The notes beneath the pieces were generated by a model, which saw only the letters and a program-made list of their open reading frames with translations, searched no databases and had not been told where the DNA came from. Source: an uncultured Clostridium sp. (GTDB lineage Bacteria > Bacillota > Clostridia > Clostridiales > Clostridiaceae). From it: a stretch of 8,417 bases of DNA. The stretch spans positions 1 to 8,417 of the forward strand of contig NZ_CALEVF010000306.1 in the NCBI RefSeq assembly GCF_937920395.1. Direction: 5' to 3'. Shown here piece after piece: positions 7,401 to 8,417 of this stretch (its first letter is position 1; every line of letters starts with the position of its first letter). Both the position numbers and the translations under genes were made by a program.

Positions 7401-7448
7401 TCGAAGAATATTCACTTTGAATTTATAATGAAAAAATGTTTAGAATAG
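4422..7448 (+). CDS. lacZ: Beta-galactosidase, GH2 family, LacZ type
   Basis: This cytoplasmic enzyme hydrolyses terminal beta-galactosides such as lactose to galactose and the aglycone. It has 1008 residues, close to the 1023 of E. coli LacZ, and no signal peptide. The domain order is complete: sugar-binding jelly roll (about 1-220, with LEDQDFWRFSGIFRDV at 197-212), Ig-like domain (about 222-325), TIM barrel (about 327-610), second Ig-like domain (about 620-705) and a C-terminal beta-sandwich (about 730-1005). Catalytic signatures are intact: the acid/base Glu458 in GNES, the nucleophile Glu525 in CEYMHAMGNS, the metal-site motif NLETHG (403-408), RTSHYPN (377-383) and GGFIWDYIDQ (552-561). 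GIGGDDSW (974-981) near the C-terminus contains the Trp equivalent to E. coli W999. It is the last gene of the transporter operon and ends 11 bp before a strong terminator. Import of an intact beta-galactoside followed by internal cleavage is the straightforward reading. Some members act on longer galacto-oligosaccharides. Confidence 0.97.
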   Translation: MNFKIPSLDWLSDPSIFAVNRIDAHSDHKYYLTKEEESIGEMDLRQSLNGNWKFSFAVNPSSRIKNFYEPEFDCHCFKDIEVPAHIQLQGYDKPQYINTMYPWDGHSELLPPEVSSEYNPVGSYVKYFDIDENIKGGPVYISFQGVENAFYLWLNGEFIGYSEDSFTPAEFDLTKFIKDGENKLAVEVYKRSTGSWLEDQDFWRFSGIFRDVYLYSVPETHIQNLFVKTNLDKSYKNAVLKLDLEIKGEINASIDLELMDKDGIVVAKEIGISLAENMSLDLKVNNVELWSAENPYLYTLFALIRGIDGKVVEVVSQKVGFRSFEMINKIMTINGKRIVFKGINRHEFNARKGRAITKEDMLWDIKFLKQNNINAVRTSHYPNQTHWYELCDEYGIYLIDETNLETHGSWQKMGKIKPDWVIPGSKKQWLDIILDRAKSMLERDKNHPSILIWSCGNESFGGENIYKMSEYFREKDPSRIVHYEGVFQDRSFNETSDIESRMYAKVFEIEEYLNNHPKKPYISCEYMHAMGNSCGALHKYVELESKYQLYQGGFIWDYIDQFLIKKDKFNEEVMAYGGDFDDRPTDYNFCGDGIVYADRKPSPKVREVKKLYQNIKLVTGRDGVLVKNENLFIDTSDYILEYCLDFNGKEIYKDFISVIVKPCEEKYISFKLPQVKNIGEYALNVSFKLKDANMWAEALHVVAFDQYVFNVEGTIDAKKLSKIQVVHGDVNIGVKNDDFSVLFSKQEGGMVSLRYNGIEMITRAPMPIYWRAMTDNDKGTNHGFRCGQWLQASMFQSCIDVNVIEDDYSITVEYTYALLATIQVEVKIAYTVYSNGEIKVSCDYKGVDGMPELPIFGMAFKLSSDYDNFRWYGKGPEENYVDRLHGATLGIFEKSVEENVSGYIVPQESGNHTGVRWAKIKDKNGFGIEFESNKLPFELGVSPYTAFELQNAYHHNELPKVNYTVVTIAAKQMGIGGDDSWGAPVHKEYLIDSSKNIHFEFIMKKCLE

Positions 7449-7459
7449 TTATTTATAAG

Positions 7460-7498
7460 AAAAACGAACACCAGAGATTTTCTCTAGTGTTCGTTTTT
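7460..7498. terminator. Bidirectional intrinsic terminator between convergent genes
   Basis: AAAAACGAACAC (7460-7471) pairs perfectly with GTGTTCGTTTTT (7487-7498). Inside this, after one C/A mismatch, AGAGA (7473-7477) pairs with TCTCT (7481-7485) around a TTT loop. The A-run on the left and T-run on the right make it a rho-independent terminator in either direction. It sits between the stop codons of lacZ (7448) and the minus-strand GH36 gene (7530), so it can serve both. Confidence 0.92.
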
Positions 7499-7529
7499 GA
7501 GTTTATAATGGAAAAGATGTTATTACTTT

Positions 7530-8417
7530 TTATTCTAGAGCCTTAATTCTCCAAGTGACGCTGGAATAATCACCATTTAAGTCGGGTATATTAAGCCCAC
7601 AGTACATCAGCTCATCACCACCATAAAGATCATCGTTGCCTACAATACTATAATCAATATCAGGATTGAGACCTTTTAAAGTTAATTTTATACTTGCCCC
7701 ATTAGGTACTGCAAGAACCCTGAAATAACTAATATAAGCCTCTGATTTATCGGTAGAGACATACATCCATGCAGTCTCATTTCCCTCGAATGGGCTTAGA
7801 AGTCTATACATATCTCCGTGCTGAATTAGTTCTCTTAATTCTTTGTACTTTAAGATCTGAAGTTTTACTTCTTCTTTTTCAATATCTGAGAATTTAGTAA
7901 GATCTAACTCATATCCGAAATTCCCAGACATTGCAACATCTCCTCTCATTGTAAGAGATATATTTCTACCTAACTGGTGGTTAGGAACGGCTGAAACATG
8001 GCAACCCATAGTGCTTGCTGGGTAAACAATGCTCGTTCCATATTGAATTTTAAGTCTTTCCACAGCGTCAGTATCATCGCTAGTCCAGGTTTGTGGCATA
8101 TAAAATAAAATTCCTGGGTCGAAACGTCCACCACCACCGGAGCAACTTTCAAATAATATATTCGGGAAGCTTGTTGTTATTGATTCCATTACTCTATAAA
8201 GTCCTAACATATATCTGTGGGCAGTTTCTTTTTGCCTATCGGGAGGTAATAAATCTGAACCTATTTCAGTCATATTTCTATTCATATCCCATTTAACATA
8301 ACTAATCGGAGCACTTTTTAAAATACTACTTATTGATTTTATAATATAATCGCAAACATCTATTCTTGATAAATCAAGAACTAATTGTGTTCTAGCCTCA
8401 GACCTAGTTCTATTAGG
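7530..8417 (-). CDS. Alpha-galactosidase, GH36 family, C-terminal part (5' end outside window)
   Basis: This enzyme removes alpha-1,6-linked galactose from sugars such as melibiose and raffinose. The frame stays open from the right edge to a TAA at 7532-7530, giving 295 residues. Full-length GH36 enzymes of this type have about 720-740, so roughly the first 60% is missing. The ATG at 8285 is internal: upstream codons read TQLVLDLSR and SYVKWD before MNRNMTEIG, matching the catalytic barrel. The nucleophile is the Asp of KWDMNR (fragment residue 44) and the acid/base is the first Asp of WTSDDTDA (residue 114). Their 70-residue spacing equals that known for Geobacillus AgaA. The CSGGGGRFDPG motif (about 92-102) belongs to the galactose-binding site. 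The last 90 or so residues form the C-terminal beta-sandwich. It runs convergent to lacZ and shares its terminator, so it belongs to a separate transcription unit, probably for the same class of galactose-containing plant sugars. Confidence 0.95.
   Translation of the reverse strand, partial: PNRTRSEARTQLVLDLSRIDVCDYIIKSISSILKSAPISYVKWDMNRNMTEIGSDLLPPDRQKETAHRYMLGLYRVMESITTSFPNILFESCSGGGGRFDPGILFYMPQTWTSDDTDAVERLKIQYGTSIVYPASTMGCHVSAVPNHQLGRNISLTMRGDVAMSGNFGYELDLTKFSDIEKEEVKLQILKYKELRELIQHGDMYRLLSPFEGNETAWMYVSTDKSEAYISYFRVLAVPNGASIKLTLKGLNPDIDYSIVGNDDLYGGDELMYCGLNIPDLNGDYSSVTWRIKALE

Noticed and set aside
7530..8285. A short 251-residue protein starting at the minus-strand ATG at 8285
   Set aside because: The codons before this ATG encode the KWD part of the GH36 nucleophile motif and run open to the window edge, so it is an internal Met of a larger enzyme.
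8093..8296. A plus-strand open frame of 67 residues opposite the GH36 gene
   Set aside because: It is antisense to the conserved catalytic region and has no independent support.
1..8417. A previously undescribed system, mobile element, CRISPR array or RNA gene
   Set aside because: Every long coding region belongs to a well-known sugar transport or glycosidase family. No transposase, terminal inverted repeats, spaced repeat array, tRNA or riboswitch-like structure was seen.

Overview
The window looks like a chromosomal carbohydrate-use locus from a low-GC Gram-positive bacterium, most likely Clostridium sensu stricto or a close relative. The reasons are the very AT-rich codon use and spacers, strong AGGAGG-type ribosome binding sites, a lipoprotein-type sugar-binding protein, and CUT1-type permeases with no dedicated ATPase gene. 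The genus is inferred from composition and protein style, not proven.

Layout from left to right. Positions 1-1031 hold the 3' part of a sugar-binding lipoprotein gene cut by the window edge (copy 1). A 276-bp non-coding gap follows, with a hairpin, candidate promoters and a cre-like operator. Positions 1308-2612 hold a complete second copy of the same binding-protein gene (copy 2). A strong intergenic hairpin (2621-2655) separates it from two inner-membrane permease genes, a MalF/LacF-like one (2682-3563) and a MalG/LacG-like one (3560-4378), which overlap by 4 bp. A 1008-residue LacZ-type GH2 beta-galactosidase follows (4422-7448). A near-symmetric terminator (7460-7498) lies between it and a convergent minus-strand gene (7530 to beyond 8417) that encodes the C-terminal part of a GH36 alpha-galactosidase.

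How they work together (inference from families and order): the lipoprotein captures a galactose-containing di- or oligosaccharide outside the cell. The two permeases, powered by an ATPase encoded elsewhere (MsmX type), import it intact. Cytoplasmic beta-galactosidase, and for alpha-linked substrates the GH36 enzyme, release galactose. Lactose, galacto-oligosaccharides and raffinose-family sugars are the plausible substrates; the sequence does not decide among them.

The gene types are ordinary. The most notable feature is the tandem binding-protein pair. By hand alignment the copies differ at about 82 of the first 708 aligned bases but at none of the last 323 coding bases, and they diverge again just after the stop codon. 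This suggests gene conversion, or else an assembly artefact. I found no evidence of a previously undescribed system, mobile element, CRISPR array or RNA gene.
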